Shown piece after piece: positions 1-11,300 of a stretch of DNA of 64,000 nt. Both the position numbers and the translations under genes were made by a program. A model generated the notes under the pieces. That model saw only the letters and a list, made by a program, of their open reading frames with translations. It was not told the DNA's origin and made no database searches. The stretch is taken from assembly GCA_936450465.1 (NCBI GenBank), contig OW388297.1:49766630-49830629 (forward strand), in the 5' to 3' direction. The DNA is from Gibbula magus. Taxonomy: Eukaryota; Mollusca; Gastropoda; Trochida; Trochidae. Position 1 is the stretch's first letter. Each line of letters opens with the position of its first letter.

Positions 1-7
1 CAACTGA

Positions 8-32
8 GGTGTGTACTTTCTTTGCCTGACAG
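8..32. mobile_element. Truncated end of a Tc1-like inverted-repeat element
   Basis: The sequence TTTCTTTGCCTGACAGTATA resembles, in reverse complement, the outer ends of the Tc1-like elements at 5073-5525 and 36696-37487 (shared core AAAGAAA preceded by G/GC). The rest of the element would lie left of the window. Only one end is visible, so the call is tentative. Confidence 0.35.
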
Positions 33-845
33 TATATTTTTCTCAGTCTTATTAATAGAAAACGAGATGTGCCACCTGATGATTGAAAGTTACAAAGCTA
101 AAGTACCGATCTTTAACAAATTGTGCGACTTCGCATAGATAGCGTCGTATTAGTCTTATTTGTGTCGTTATGGCATCGGTTCCCTGTATTTACCCATTTC
201 CCCTTAATTGACCTAGTTGCCGAGGATTCAATTGAACACAGATATTATCGTATTAATGAAATCCAAAGACTATTTACTCGATAACGGCACAGTTAACTAA
301 AACAATCAGAAATGAATAACATTATGAAATGTATATGCAGCGACCGAGTTACCGAACAGTGCCTAGTTTACTCATTCAGTAAGCGGTGATAAACTGAAGG
401 TCTCTGAAAAAAGAACAAATTATTTTTTTTGACATGGTGCCGAACTTTACAAGCAGGTGACATTATAACTTTAACTATCACTTCTAAGACTAGTTGTATA
501 TACCAAACCATTTACATATACCGTCAAAATCATATTGATTAAACCAACTATATCTATTTATGAGATCAGCTAAATAACAAAGTTATTCACGTTCTTATAC
601 CCTCTTCGACCAGGTTCCGATATCCCCATGATAGTTCAAGGAACCCAATTTGTTCTGCTTTTAATAGAGAGATAGAGCGTCTCGGTCTTATTGCACCTTG
701 CTGTAAGGTTAGGGATTTCGTGTGTTAGCTGTTGGACTAGCAGTGCTCGTTATTGAGTGTTCAGGGTAATAACAGTTTTTGATGACCCCTATGAGATTGG
801 TATAGATGTACATTCGTAGAGACCATTCCTTCTGGATACTGAATC
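33..845. other. AT-rich noncoding stretch, nothing assigned
   Basis: No open reading frame of note, no inverted repeat pair and no tandem repeat were recognised. Read as unique or highly decayed noncoding DNA. Confidence 0.5.
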
Positions 846-847
846 TA

Positions 848-1245
848 CACTCAACCGCAAAAGAAACGTCACTACATGTTATTTGGCCAAAATGTTTGTC
901 ATTTAATTTTAAAATTCATAAAATGTAGAAATTGAAGTAATAGAAGATGTAAAATACATAAATAACCTTATTTGACTTTAATTTGTTGACGCGTCTTTAC
1001 TGTCGGACGTCATAAAACAAGCCAAGAAAGACGTTTTATACTCCCTTATCTCGTCCAGTTAAGGAGATTCAAAACGACGATTTCTTAAAACGTGGATTTC
1101 ACAGAAATATGACCAGATAATGTTTTGAAATTTGATATAGTTTAGTTTCTGGAGACATGATGTATCTCTGTTTCAGTTGCCTTTATTATGCGCGGAGTGA
1201 ATTATCTTGTATTTTGTATGGTGAAGTTTCTTTTGCGGTTGAGTG
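848..1245. mobile_element. Tc1/mariner-like MITE with 25-bp terminal inverted repeats
   Basis: The left end begins CACTCAACCGCAAAAGAAAC and the right end is its reverse complement with one mismatch over 25 bp. Both ends are flanked by TA (846-847 and 1246-1247), the target duplication expected of Tc1/mariner transposition. At 398 bp with no transposase frame it is non-autonomous. Its interior (GACGTCATAAAACAAGCCAA and the block near 1120-1170) recurs at 10284-10800, 22342-22672, 23470-23612 and 27216-27570, so it is a multicopy family in this window. Confidence 0.85.
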
Positions 1246-1529
1246 TAGTCCATGACTTTGACGTATCAAAGAAGAGGAGAGTGATTGATCCCATAATGTA
1301 ACTTGTGTCTTCCGGGAAGGAGATTTAAAGGAACGTTGTGTTTTTAACGAATAGCAGAAACAAACCTTATGACAACTTCTTTATTTGTTTCCCGCGTCGT
1401 TTCTGAACTAATGTTTGCCCCGAATTGGTTGTCAGTTATCATTGTTTTAAAGGCTTGCCGAGGGTGAGATTTAATTTATGAACATAGCTGAATCACAAAA
1501 CTGCAACTATGCTTCTTTAGTAATGATGA

Positions 1530-1710
1530 TAGTGAGGTCATAGCATTGTGACGTCATCATCATTGTGACGTCTTGTTACCTCTTCAACCTTAGTTGTTGT
1601 AGTATTGTCAACAGTGTTCTTTCCCTTAGTCGATGTCATTAGATAATCACGAGTAGCATTATAACGGTTTCGTTATAGCAATATCTACAATGTAGATATC
1701 GCTAGTATAT
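1530..1710. other. CRE-type pair next to a short palindrome
   Basis: A perfect TGACGTCA lies at 1549-1556 and a near-match TGACGTCT at 1566-1573, in the context GCATTGTGACGTCA that recurs near 15908 and 37990. About 100 bp downstream, 1671-1709 forms an imperfect palindrome (AGCAATATCTACA / TGTAGATATCGCT). It is probably part of a repeat family; a genuine CREB/ATF target site is possible but unproven. Confidence 0.45.
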
Positions 1711-2290
1711 ATCGTGTGATCTAGCGCAAGTGTTACCTACTGTGGTAACCAGTTTTAGATTATTAATGTGAATCTCAATATTAATGAAAGACGAGCTTAA
1801 TGAGCACTGGGATCAGTGAATTTTACATCCAAAATCCATTAACGGTATAGTTTCCTCTTACTTTGATTTAATTTCAGGCGTCCGATTCTGATCAGGTGTG
1901 TTCAGATTTGAGTATCAAATTAAATTTCAACAGTACAGTAAAAAACTAGAACTAGAGTGACAATGGCTTGTCATAACAGATAGCGCATTCGCAAAAAGCG
2001 TTCAGATATGAACAAACAAGTTTGTTTTCTAATAACAGTTTTTGAATATTAGAGGAGAAGCTACCGTTTAATACAATTTCTATCAAACGAGCGTTGAACA
2101 TGCTATTCAACGACGTAAGTGAGGTAAATTCTCAAATAAGGACATCCCCAATATTATTATGAAAAAAGGATGTTCATGAAGGAAACAAAATTAAATACCA
2201 TTTAGACGGTGGTATTAACATTGTGATGTCAAAAATATAAACTATGACGTAGGCATCATTCTAGAAGTATTACGTGTTTGCTGTAAATTG
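1711..2290. other. Noncoding stretch, nothing assigned
   Basis: AT-rich, with no coding signal, no repeat partner and no structure that I could support. Confidence 0.4.
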
Positions 2291-2534
2291 TTAAGGGGCT
2301 GTAGAACGTTTCTCATTTATATTGATTGTTTATATCATTTATATTTACTTTAGAGGGTAAAACATCTTATTACACAGCCAATTATACGTAGTGGTAATAA
2401 CGGTGTTGAGTATAAAGAAAAAAACATTTTAACTTGATTTTCCGAAAAGTGTGTTCTACTATTAGTGACATTATTTTTCAAATACATTTCATCAACTTAT
2501 TTGAGTGAAACAGATGTGCTACTGCCCCTTTAAA
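2291..2534 (+). mobile_element. TTAA-flanked MITE, internally deleted copy 1
   Basis: The left end TTAAGGGGCTGTAGAACG and the right end TGCTACTGCCCCTTTAA are diverged forms of the terminal inverted repeat TTAAAGGGGCAGTAGCACG seen in full at 24671-25021 and elsewhere. At 244 bp it lacks about 110 bp of the interior (the segment containing GGCCATTTTATTGTGAACA) present in the 351-363-bp copies. TTAA at both edges suggests a piggyBac-type target duplication, although TTAA may instead belong to the repeat end. Confidence 0.75.
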
Positions 2535-2794
2535 GGTTAATGCAGTGAAAGCAGCAAAATGACAAAGGAGTATACAAGAAAAAGAAGAAGAACAAAGTTA
2601 ATGTTTCTAATACACCGTTTGACATTTAAATATATAACACAATCTGCTCATTTAACCTCTTTGACAAAGTAATTCAAATGGTAAGAGGTGAAGCAGAGTT
2701 GTGTTTATGCTTCCAATACACCTAACGTCGCCATCACGTTTATTGCATTGTCAGTACAAAAACAGCTAGGAATAACTGGAAATCGAATTTTACA

Positions 2795-3152
2795 TTTTAC
2801 TCGTTGCAGCAAGACGTTTGTTATTTATTTCCATTTTCCTATTTATAATGATAGTTTATGTCATTTAAAATTACTTTAGAAGGTAAAACATCTTACACAA
2901 ACCAATCATCCGTAGTGGTACCAACGATGTTGCGTATAAAGCAAAACTTGCACGACAGTCATTTTATTGCGAACCCATTTGATTATTTCGAATTACAAAA
3001 ACTATTTCCATTTCTTACCGAACCATGTACACTCATTTTGTAATTTGATTTTCCGAAGAGAGAGAGAGAGGTGTTTTTCTATTGGTGACATAATTTTTCA
3101 AATACATTTCATCGAGTTAGTTGAGCGAAAAACGTGCTACTGCCACTTTAAG
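2795..3152 (+). mobile_element. TTAA-flanked MITE, copy 2
   Basis: The interior (TTATAATGATAGTTTATGTC, CACAAACCAATCATCCGTAG, AAATACATTTCATC) aligns throughout with the copies at 44006-44366 and 59123-59485. The right end CGTGCTACTGCCACTTTAAG is clear; the left end is decayed (GTTGCAGCAAGACGTTTG). It carries an (AG)n expansion near 3057-3070 where other copies have GAAGAGAGAA. It has no coding capacity. Confidence 0.75.
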
Positions 3153-4440
3153 ATGTAAGTTGACATTTTGAAATCCTCAAGGATTAAATGGTATTTACTT
3201 TTGTCATTCGAAGAGAGCACATTCGCGATATGCACGTGCAACACGCCTGCAATGCAACGGGAGTTGCACGCGGTGCGGTCTCATGTATATAACAAGGTTC
3301 AAACTGTCAAACGATTGATATCGTGGTCCGTCGTAGCTTGATTAGACTTGATTTGGCAAGGGAAGGGTCCAGAGATCAAAACCAGGCATCACTAGAAATT
3401 ATGAGTTTTCAAATTTGTGATATTTCATTACAGTAAAAATTAGGAGAAAGATTTCACATAATTTAATTTACTAGTCTTTAAAAAAAACCCTTCGAATCTA
3501 ATAGCCATTCAAAATACATCAGGACCGGGCATTCCTACAGAATGCCCGCGAAACTTTCAATCAGCAAAATGCACGTTTAAGCAGGTATACGTGTTGCAGC
3601 AATGTTGACTATTCGTTATGTGCTATTGGCCGGCCGGAGTATTATAATAAATTAAACCTGGAAATTGTAAATCTGTTTCTATGTTTTTATACATGTGAAT
3701 TTTCTTTTGAGATAAACGTGATACAATATAATGCTGATTTATATATTGTCAAGTTCGCAATTGTTTTTTATTTCAAACCAAATAAAAAGTTATCAAACAG
3801 ATAAAATATGGTTGTTACATTTACGAGGAATTGTTTTAACAAAGCATAGAGGGTAAATCGGGTATGTGAAACTTTAAAGGGGCAGGCCAACAAATTATTA
3901 TTACCCACGTTGTACTTCGTAAAGGAGTTTCATAACAATCTGTTATGACACATATGTGTCATAACACCTTCAAGTAATTTGATTGACCAACGATGAACTT
4001 TGACACTGCCTGGACTACTTTATTCATTCATAGAACGAACGTGAATTCATTCATGAAATTACAAGTATTTTACGACAACACTTATAATTAGATAATAGTT
4101 ATCTCATTGTTCAGTTAATTCATGAACTCGTACTCACCGCAATGATTGATTTTAATGAATAATTAACACATACACCATGACTAGAGGAGACCTTATGAAC
4201 ACACAGTTTAGAATGCAGCAAGAGATGTTGCTCTCAATCTTACCGTTGGGAATGACATTGCACCAACGCTCAGTATTTCGGTGAAAATAACGTGTTCGTA
4301 ACGATACACGGTGAATAAATACTCACAAGGCAAAAATAACCGAAAGGAAAGCCATTTCAACGGCGATGTTCATCAAAAACTTACATTTAATGAGGCTGTT
4401 TAGCTTATTTACACATTCCGACGACGAGAAACATGCGAAT
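3153..4440. other. Noncoding stretch with one small perfect hairpin
   Basis: No gene was recognised. At 3526-3548 a 9-bp perfect stem (CGGGCATTC / GAATGCCCG) encloses a 5-nt loop. At about 3873 the sequence TTTAAAGGGGCAGGCC resembles the outer end of the TTAA MITE family but has no partner end. An FseI-like GGCCGGCC sits near 3628. Confidence 0.4.
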
Positions 4441-4464
4441 GGCGGCCGCCATGACATGACGTCA
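4440..4464. promoter_or_regulatory. GC-rich hairpin with a perfect CRE
   Basis: ATGGCGGCCGCCAT forms a perfect 14-bp palindrome, followed 6 bp later by TGACGTCA at 4457-4464. It stands out in AT-rich surroundings and lies about 275 bp upstream of the palindrome at 4738-4901. Regulatory function is inferred from the motif only. Confidence 0.35.
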
Positions 4465-4737
4465 TTCAAAGGACGGATAACTCTCATCTCATGTCCTCGA
4501 GCAGGGAGATGTTATATTACGTACGCTTCCTTCAGCATGACTAGTGCAACTAGTTTCGCCATACCGAACATCACAGATATAGAATGGTTTGATTTTAAAA
4601 GTGTGAATATTTAACGTCGCAATATTATGAACTTAAGATGCTGTGATAGGGTTGATATTACTCCGCTCTTCCGTTCCTTTATAGGGACAACAGAAATATA
4701 TTTTAAAACACAATAAATCGTCTGAAATACATGTTGG

Positions 4738-4901
4738 TAATATATAGGATACAAAACTCGTTCCCCTTTCTTATCAAGTTTATGTCCCTCGTGAAATAAT
4801 TTTGGTTTGTCTCTCGCCAAAGCTCGAGACAAAGCAAAATTATTTCACTCGAGACATAAACTTGATATGAAAGGGGAAGCTCGTTAGATATCCTATAATT
4901 T
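4738..4901. repeat. Imperfect palindrome (foldback), about 75-bp arms
   Basis: The left arm (GTTCCCCTTTCTTATCAAG, TTTATGTCCCTCGTGAAATA) is mirrored by the right arm (TATTTCACTCGAGACATAAA, CTTGATATGAAAGGGGAAGC) with scattered mismatches. The turn contains CTCG-CCAAAG-CTCG, which reads CGAG-N6-CGAG on the other strand. No coding sequence. The structure fits a foldback or hairpin MITE. Confidence 0.75.
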
Positions 4902-5072
4902 CTATTTCATAGCATTGGTCTCTGTTTTCTTTTTCTTGAAAACAATCATCGTAGGTATACATATTTTAAATAAAAAAGGGATACTCTACTGCAAGAATAA
5001 CATTTTAAGACACGTTATTAATAGAATGCAATTGTTTTCTTCATACATACCATCGGGCATATGAGACACATA

Positions 5073-5525
5073 CACTGTAGGCCAAAAGAAACTCCTACCA
5101 GATATCTTATCAGATTTCGTAAAAAGCTATAATGAACAGATAAGTAATATTATATATGAAGTTATGCATGTCATTGTCATGTCACAACAGAATCGCGAAT
5201 GCTAAAATGAGAAAACTGAATTGTTCAGTTTTCGATCAGTGCGTGATCAGAACAAAATTGAAACAGATTTCCATATAACCGTAAGCAACAATACAGACAC
5301 GCATTAGACGGTGCGCACGCGAATCAACCAGATATAGCGGTCTACATTTGGCGTGGTTTTCATGAATGTTATTGACCCAAATCACAGTTTTACACGATTT
5401 CAATGGACTTTCATATTAGTTATTGTTTCAGCATAACGTGGATACAACCATTGAGAATATTTCAGAAATCATTTCATCTTTCATTTTCAGGACATTCAAG
5501 TAGGCGTCTCTTTTGGCCGACAGTG
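5073..5525. mobile_element. Tc1/mariner-like MITE, second subfamily
   Basis: The ends CACTGTAGGCCAAAAGAAAC and, reversed, CACTGTCGGCCAAAAGAGAC match at about 22 of 25 positions and are flanked by TA at 5071-5072 and 5526-5527. At 453 bp it has no transposase frame. The inner part of the repeat (CAAAAGAAAC) is shared with 848-1245 and 36696-37487, but the outermost bases differ, so this is a related but distinct subfamily. Confidence 0.8.
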
Positions 5526-5975
5526 TATGTCATCATTGCTGTAGAAATATGAGCGCTCAATTCAACTCTCCTTTCTGGTTAACAGTTAATGACATAAACT
5601 ACGATTTCTGGAATGATATAAACTAACTATATGGTGTTATGTTAGGGGTGAACATGATCCGTATTCACCTTTAACACGACGATAACACGATAACCAGGTA
5701 AATTACATTGTTCACGTTCAAATTTCAACTATTCAACTTCAATGCGATATTGACTTTTAAACGGGAGGGTTCCATCAGGTTACTTTTGTGCAAATGAAAT
5801 TTAAATGGACATTCCTTTCACTCCACTCGTCAAAATATAAACTTTCTACATCACTCGATGAGTTAAAACATGGTATTTGTCAAGAATTTACAAATATTCT
5901 ATTTATTATGTGATGTTATCCTTGTACTTACGCCAGAACAGGATCGTTTTTATGTTGAGCGTCCGCTGAATAATG
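5526..5975. other. Noncoding stretch, nothing assigned
   Basis: No open frame, repeat pair or motif cluster could be supported here. Confidence 0.4.
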
Positions 5976-6030
5976 TGACGTCATGCATGTAAGCCGATTC
6001 TCTACGTCAAACCATTGTTTAATGACGTCA
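5976..6030. promoter_or_regulatory. Pair of perfect CRE-type sites
   Basis: TGACGTCA occurs perfectly at 5976-5983 and 6023-6030. The pair lies about 80 bp upstream of the large foldback element at 6108-7046. Either it belongs to that repeat or is an independent site; binding is not shown. Confidence 0.45.
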
Positions 6031-6107
6031 ATTATATCAGTCACCGGTCAAAGTAAAAATATAAGTTATGTTCACTGTACCTTGATAGACAGTTTATTTA
6101 ACTGATA

Positions 6108-7046
6108 ATATAATGTTATTAATTAAGTATTTCCGTATTGGCCCAGTTACAAGTCCGAGATCCGTTGTATTGGCCCGAGACGAAGTCGAGGGCCAATACA
6201 ACGGACCGAGGACCTGTAACTCGGCAAATACGGAAATACTTAATTAATGACAATTTGATTAATTAACTTCTTTTCATTCTGTTTGCACAACATTAGACAT
6301 CTCATTTATATTGAAAAAATAAGTATAAACAAGATTGGTGAACAGATACCATTGGTCAAAGTTGTGAAGCGACAGCTTCGGGCTTTACCAAATGTGCGAC
6401 TGCGCATGCTCAAACCCATATTGGCCCAGTGTATCCCGTATTGGCCCAGTTTGTCTCGTATTGGCCCAGTTTGTCCGCATATGGTCTAAGCGGTAAATAC
6501 CGTATACGTGCCATAACATTGATAGTTAATTAATAAATCCCAGTATTTCATTGCTCGTCATATAATAATAGTGGATATTTATATTGCGCACTCACCCGTG
6601 CACCAATGCTTGCTTAAGGCGCTACTCAAATATTATTACCCTGAATTATCAATTAACTAACAATGTTATGATATTTATGTGGCAGTTACGGCCTTGGCCA
6701 TATGATTCGACAACTGGGCCAATACGGGAAAACTGGACCAATACGAGAAAAACCGGGCCAATACGAGACAAACTAGGCCAATATGAGTCTGAGCATGCGC
6801 AGTTGCACATTTGGTGAAAGCCCGAAGCTGTCGCTTCACAATTTTGACCTGTGTTTGTTGTTCACCATTTTTTTTAAAATGATTATTTCAATATAAATGA
6901 GATGTTTAGTGTTGTGCAAATAGAACGAAAAGAAGTTCATTAAAAAAATTGTCATTAATTAAGTATTTCCGTATTGGCCGAGTTCGAACAACGAACCTCG
7001 GCAAACTGGGCAAATACGGAAATACTTAATTAATATTAACATTATA
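6108..7046. mobile_element. Large hierarchical foldback element (about 0.94 kb)
   Basis: The whole segment is one long inverted repeat. The outer ends read TAATTAAGTATTTCCGTATT and its complement, with TATAATGTTA-like flanks also mirrored. Inside, GTGAAGCGACAGCTTCGGGC (from 6364) is mirrored by GCCCGAAGCTGTCGCTTCAC near 6819-6838, and CATAACATTGATAGTTAATT by AATTAACTAACAATGTTATG. Each arm carries short direct repeats of about 20 bp with the core CGTATTGGCCCAGTTTG (three in the left arm, four inverted in the right). Each end is itself a palindrome (6122-6250 and 6956-7035). No transposase is encoded; the short open frames here are products of the repeat. Confidence 0.85.
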
Positions 7047-7057
7047 GGAATTGTGCT

Positions 7058-7250
7058 TTCGGTGCTTCTTCTAAGCGCTCCGCGCGACCGTCCAAGTCGG
7101 TACTTTTCAGGTAACCATGTTACCAACTGGGACTGGACTGAGTGCAAAGGTGGTTGAGTGCATTGGCCAGGGACACAGCACAGTGTCTCCACCGTGATTC
7201 GAACCAGGATCAATGGCGCAGAGCTCGGCGCTACGGCTATCAGGCCTACA
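7058..7250 (-). mobile_element. tRNA-headed SINE, minus orientation
   Basis: Read on the minus strand, a tRNA-like head with an A-box-like TAGCCGTAGCG and B-box GGTTCGAATCA is followed by a central domain (GTGTCCCTGGCCAATGCACT, GCACTCAGTCCA, GGTTACCTG) that recurs in the SINE at 12485-12780. The element lies against the right edge of the foldback at 6108-7046. No typical tail remains, so the copy is probably 3' truncated or old. Confidence 0.7.
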
Positions 7251-7349
7251 AGTTATGCAAAGCTTTGCAACGGCATAACAAGACATTGTTGATCACTTTG
7301 GCACGTTATTGCTTGGGGGCGCCCTTGGTGACTTTATACGTTTTTTGTC

Positions 7350-8633
7350 AATAAATAAATAGTTATAACATTAGTAAATTACCGTTTCTTCTTATTTCAT
7401 GTAATACACAAAACAAAATGGCGGACACGTCGATATAATCCTGCCTTTATGGTGCAAAAACGTAAACCGTTGATGCTATTATTTGTACAGTATGGGTGAC
7501 ATATTGCCTCGATGAATTAAAAGCATCTTTATTTGACATGTTACACCAACAAATAAAACAAATATAATTTTCTAGTCTTTACAGGCTGACAAAAATTATG
7601 AGATGACGCGACTTTTTTTATTTACGCCATTTTTTTCGAATGAAGAGACACATTCCATTGTTTACTAACTTCTCTCCCGTTAAAAAACTAAATTTACACA
7701 ATTATTTATATAAATAAAGTTCAAAGCCTTTTAAATATTGTTATTATACCAAATGGTCAATACGCTCACGCCTACACTCCATCTCCATTTTAATATCCAA
7801 TGTTTTATGAGGCTAAAGAATTAGAGTTATCTGCCCCTTTCTTTTGTTAAAACCTAGACAAAAGACCTGAGGCATGAGTTTGAAACTGATGCGGGCGGAA
7901 ACCAGAAACAAATTCCTTGTTTTTCTTGGCCTGAAACGTTGTTTTTAACTTCAAATGTCCATTCATTACTCGTTTCGTTGATAAAAGTCGCTATATAACC
8001 TCAACAAAGTTTCTTCAATCTTCCTGGGCATTTATGTAAGACTATTGGATGCTTGGATTTCATAAATTATAAATTTAATTTAGAACATCAATTTAATGAA
8101 TGTTATCAAATCACTTCAAAGTGTACTTTCGTTATAGGCTGTACAGGTGAATGGTGTATATTTTCTTATAAAGGAGATACAGTTTGAAATTTCAATGGAC
8201 ACACGCTTTCGATAATTAAATCAAATTTTAATCAAATAAGTTTATTTGATAAAGATTTAAACGTGTCCATTTACTAATTAAATCATATCATTTGTAATAT
8301 CGCACACATGTCCGGAAGCATCGCTTAAGATCGTATCATAAGACTTTCAAAGTTTCAAAATACGTAAAATTAATTAATAACCCTCTTGTAATATGATACT
8401 TATATTTATCCTTTCTTCCCCTTACATTTCTTTTCGGAAGGCACCCAACAATGATACTTCAGTGCTAGTTAGAATTTGGTCCTTCCCTTATACACTACAG
8501 AGCAAAGGAACCACATTTTCAACAGAGTCAAAAACGAAATACTGTTGCATGCATAATAAACGCCAAATGAAATAAAAGTGAACGAACAAAACATAACCAT
8601 GTGTACATGTATGTATCATGTCTTCATGTCCTT
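7350..8633. other. AT-rich noncoding stretch
   Basis: No coding region recognised. A small hairpin (AATCAAATAAG / TTTATTTGAT) lies near 8230-8255. The remainder shows no repeat partner in the window. Confidence 0.4.
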
Positions 8634-9684
8634 TTAAGGATGTTAGCTCCTTCCTGTTGAACTTCAAAATGAAATATGATTAAGTAAAGATGTTTTGTCA
8701 TTTTTATTTACTCATGATAATTTGCATCATCTACATACTTTTGAAAAACAAATGGAATAAAGAAAATGTGACTTTAGAACCTCTAAAAAGTGTTCAAACT
8801 GCATAAATGGCCTAAATTTGACTAAAAAGGGGGCTTTTCATTTTGTGTCAAAGCTTAACATAACCCACAAAACCATATATATTTTTCTTATCAATTTCGG
8901 TAGGGGAACATGAATTTTGTAACATATCAAAAAAGTAAAATAAAGTTTTTGGCAATTTTTTTTCTCATTTTCCCATAGACTCCCATGTTAAAATTTTACT
9001 TCACCCCACTATCTTACAGGTGTCATATCTCGAAATTACGAAAGCCTGTTACCGCTAAATTCGAAAGAGAAAAAAATATTTCAAACTCGTAATTACGAGT
9101 TTTAATCTCGTACAATGTAATTACGACTTTCTGTCTCGTAATTACGAGTTTTAATATAAACTCGAGATTAAAAAGTCGTAATTACGAAATATAAACTCGT
9201 AATTACGAGATTAAAAAGTTTTAATTACGAGATATAAACTCGTAATTACGAGATAAAAGTCGTAATTACGAGGTTTAAACTCGTAATTACGAGATGTAAA
9301 GTCGTAATTACGAGGTTATAAAGTCGTAATTACGAGAAATAAACTGGTTCCAAATGCGAAAAAGGGTTTATTTCTCGTAATTACGACTTTATAATCTCGT
9401 AATTACGACTTTGTATCTCGTAATTACGAGAAAGTAAGTCGTAATTACGAGATTAAAACTCGTAATTACGAGACAGAAAGCCGTAATTACGAGATTAAAA
9501 CTCGTAATTACGAGTTTAAAATATTTGTTTATCTTTCGAATTTGGCGGTAACAGGCTTTCGTACGAAATAACCCCACAATACCCCATATTTATTAATGCT
9601 GATGTTTCAGTCATATACTTTGATCTTTAAAAAAAGTTACAAAAAAAGTTTAAATCTATAAATCAGAGGAGCGAACATCCTTAA
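8634..9684. mobile_element. TIR element (TTAAGGATGTT ends) enclosing a palindrome array
   Basis: The ends TTAAGGATGTTAGCTCC (8634-8650) and GGAGCGAACATCCTTAA (9668-9684) are inverted copies with one mismatch over 17 bp, again with TTAA at the extreme edge. The 1.05-kb interior has no transposase frame and contains the foldback array at 9030-9565. I infer a non-autonomous DNA transposon; superfamily is unassigned. Confidence 0.7.
9030..9565. repeat. Foldback array of TCGTAATTACGA palindromic units
   Basis: About 18 copies of the core TAATTAC, most within the 12-bp palindrome TCGTAATTACGA, are spaced about every 20 bp between 9086 and 9510. The array itself is symmetric around 9345-9366 (AAATAAAC / GTTTATTT), with about 11 units left and 7 right. 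It is bounded by a longer inverted repeat (ACGAAAGCCTGTTACCGC / GGCGGTAACAGGCTTTCGT). The variable linkers (GATTAAAA, GATATAAA, GGTTATAA) are diverged. The organisation recalls foldback transposons with repetitive arms. Confidence 0.85.
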
Positions 9685-10283
9685 CCTTTCGTTAATGACA
9701 ACTTTCCATATCAAGGAATCTGCAACAGTACTCTATACAACGGGTGAAATCAAATGCAAAAAGTTATTTTAAAAACCCTATTTGAGACTTTATAACTTTA
9801 TATTAAATTTGATAGATTTAAAGGTTTCAAATTTTATAATTCATAATATCAAAATGAATCACATAAACCAACAAGATAATTAATGAATAGCCAAAAGGAA
9901 CGTTGTCAACGGATCTTGCTTCTGTCATTAAGCTTTTGGTGTGTAACAATCGACTTTTTAGATTTCTTGAGTCGTTGAACTACAATGTACCAGGATTTAC
10001 ACAGTGATAAGCGAAACCCGTTCATATGAACACAATGTGTCAGGACATCGGGTGACACGTAAACTTGCGTTTCTTGGAATCGTTCCACCCACCAATCTTT
10101 GCCCTAAGATCAATCGTAAACCCATCCTTTTAACATTGGGTGAGATTGATCTTAAGGCTTAGTGCGGTGAGTGGACGTACGGTACAATTGATTATAGAAG
10201 ACTTTGAAACCAATTACACCATGACGGCGTTATCTAACTTATATACCGTCATTCATCTTTATATATCGTTTGATATATATGTA
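9685..10283. other. Noncoding stretch with a hairpin
   Basis: GCCCTAAGATCAATC near 10101 is mirrored by GATTGATCTTAAGGC near 10144-10158, with a 30-nt loop. Nothing else was recognised. Confidence 0.4.
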
Positions 10284-10800
10284 CATCGCCGGTAAAAGAA
10301 ACGAACAAATTTGAAAACTGTCAAAAATGGAAAAAACAGTCAAAAACAAATTACATACTTTCCCGGATAAAGTAGATATATGTCTTTGATTAACACACGT
10401 TTTGTAAAAATAATAGACACAATTTCAGCCATCAATTTTTATGTCTGATCAAAAACACGTTTGAAGCTCAAATAGCTTATATCGTATTTAAAGATGGGTT
10501 TAGGACAGAATGTTTAGCTTTTAAGTTAAAATGTGACAATGTAATAAAAGATGTCGGAAAACTGGTCTTTGATTTTAGACGTCATAAAACAAGCATAAAG
10601 GTTATATTTCAACCTCTTATTTCGCCTGGAAATTTCAAAACGGCTATGTCTTTAAGAGCTTAGTTTTAAACAGATAATGTTTCAAAACATTAGTTCAGTT
10701 GGATCAAGAGACTTAATGTTACTATGTTTCAGTCGTATCTGTCACCCTTGTACAAACATATCTTGCATTTTCGTAGGTATCGTTTCATTTACCAGGTAAT
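10284..10800 (+). mobile_element. Diverged Tc1-like MITE copy
   Basis: CATCGCCGGTAAAAGAAACG at the left is loosely mirrored by CGTTTCATTTACCAGGTAAT at the right. The interior block GACGTCATAAAACAAGCATA and the following 150 bp align with 1004-1170. The right edge is approximate. No coding capacity. Confidence 0.6.
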
Positions 10801-10865
10801 TTATAATCAAGGAAACACTGCTTTGCAGAGAGTAATTTGATAACTAGGTACGATGATTGATATCA

Positions 10866-11300
10866 CATATTTTCACAAAATATATTGCTCCAGTAAATCA
10901 AACATAACAATAACTGCATAAACGAGTAAACGAAAATTCAAAAGAAACAATATGATCAACATTTTTCACTCGTCGATTAAAATATCTATTTATATCGTTT
11001 CTTGTGTCGGCAGTTTATCAAGACTAAAATATCCGTTCTATTTATAAAAAACATTTTTACGAAATAAATTGATCCGTAAAACGTAACATAACGATAACTG
11101 CACACACGAGTGAACGTATACTAAATATACATATAATAAACATTTATCAATCGTTGATTAAAATATCTTCTTTTAAACTTTATTGTGCCTTAATACAGGC
11201 TAAAACATCTAGTCCATGTATTTCATATATTTTCACAAAATAAATTGGTCCTTACAATCAAACATACCTTAACTGCACCAATAAGTATAGCACAATAAAT
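10866..11300. repeat. Tandem repeat, about 180-bp unit, about 2.4 copies
   Basis: The phrase TTTTCACAAAATATATTG (10870), TTTTTACGAAATAAATTG (about 11054) and TTTTCACAAAATAAATTG (about 11230) starts successive units, each followed by CATAACGATAACTGCA-like sequence and, in the first two, an ATTAAAATATCT block. Spacing is about 184 and 176 bp. Units are clearly diverged. Confidence 0.7.

Noticed and set aside
3526..3548. Bacterial-type terminator hairpin
   Set aside because: The window is eukaryotic, and there is no upstream gene or U-tract.
9086..9510. CRISPR-like array of short repeats
   Set aside because: Repeats are palindromic, spacers are only about 8 bp and AT-only, and the context is an animal genome; it is a foldback repeat array.
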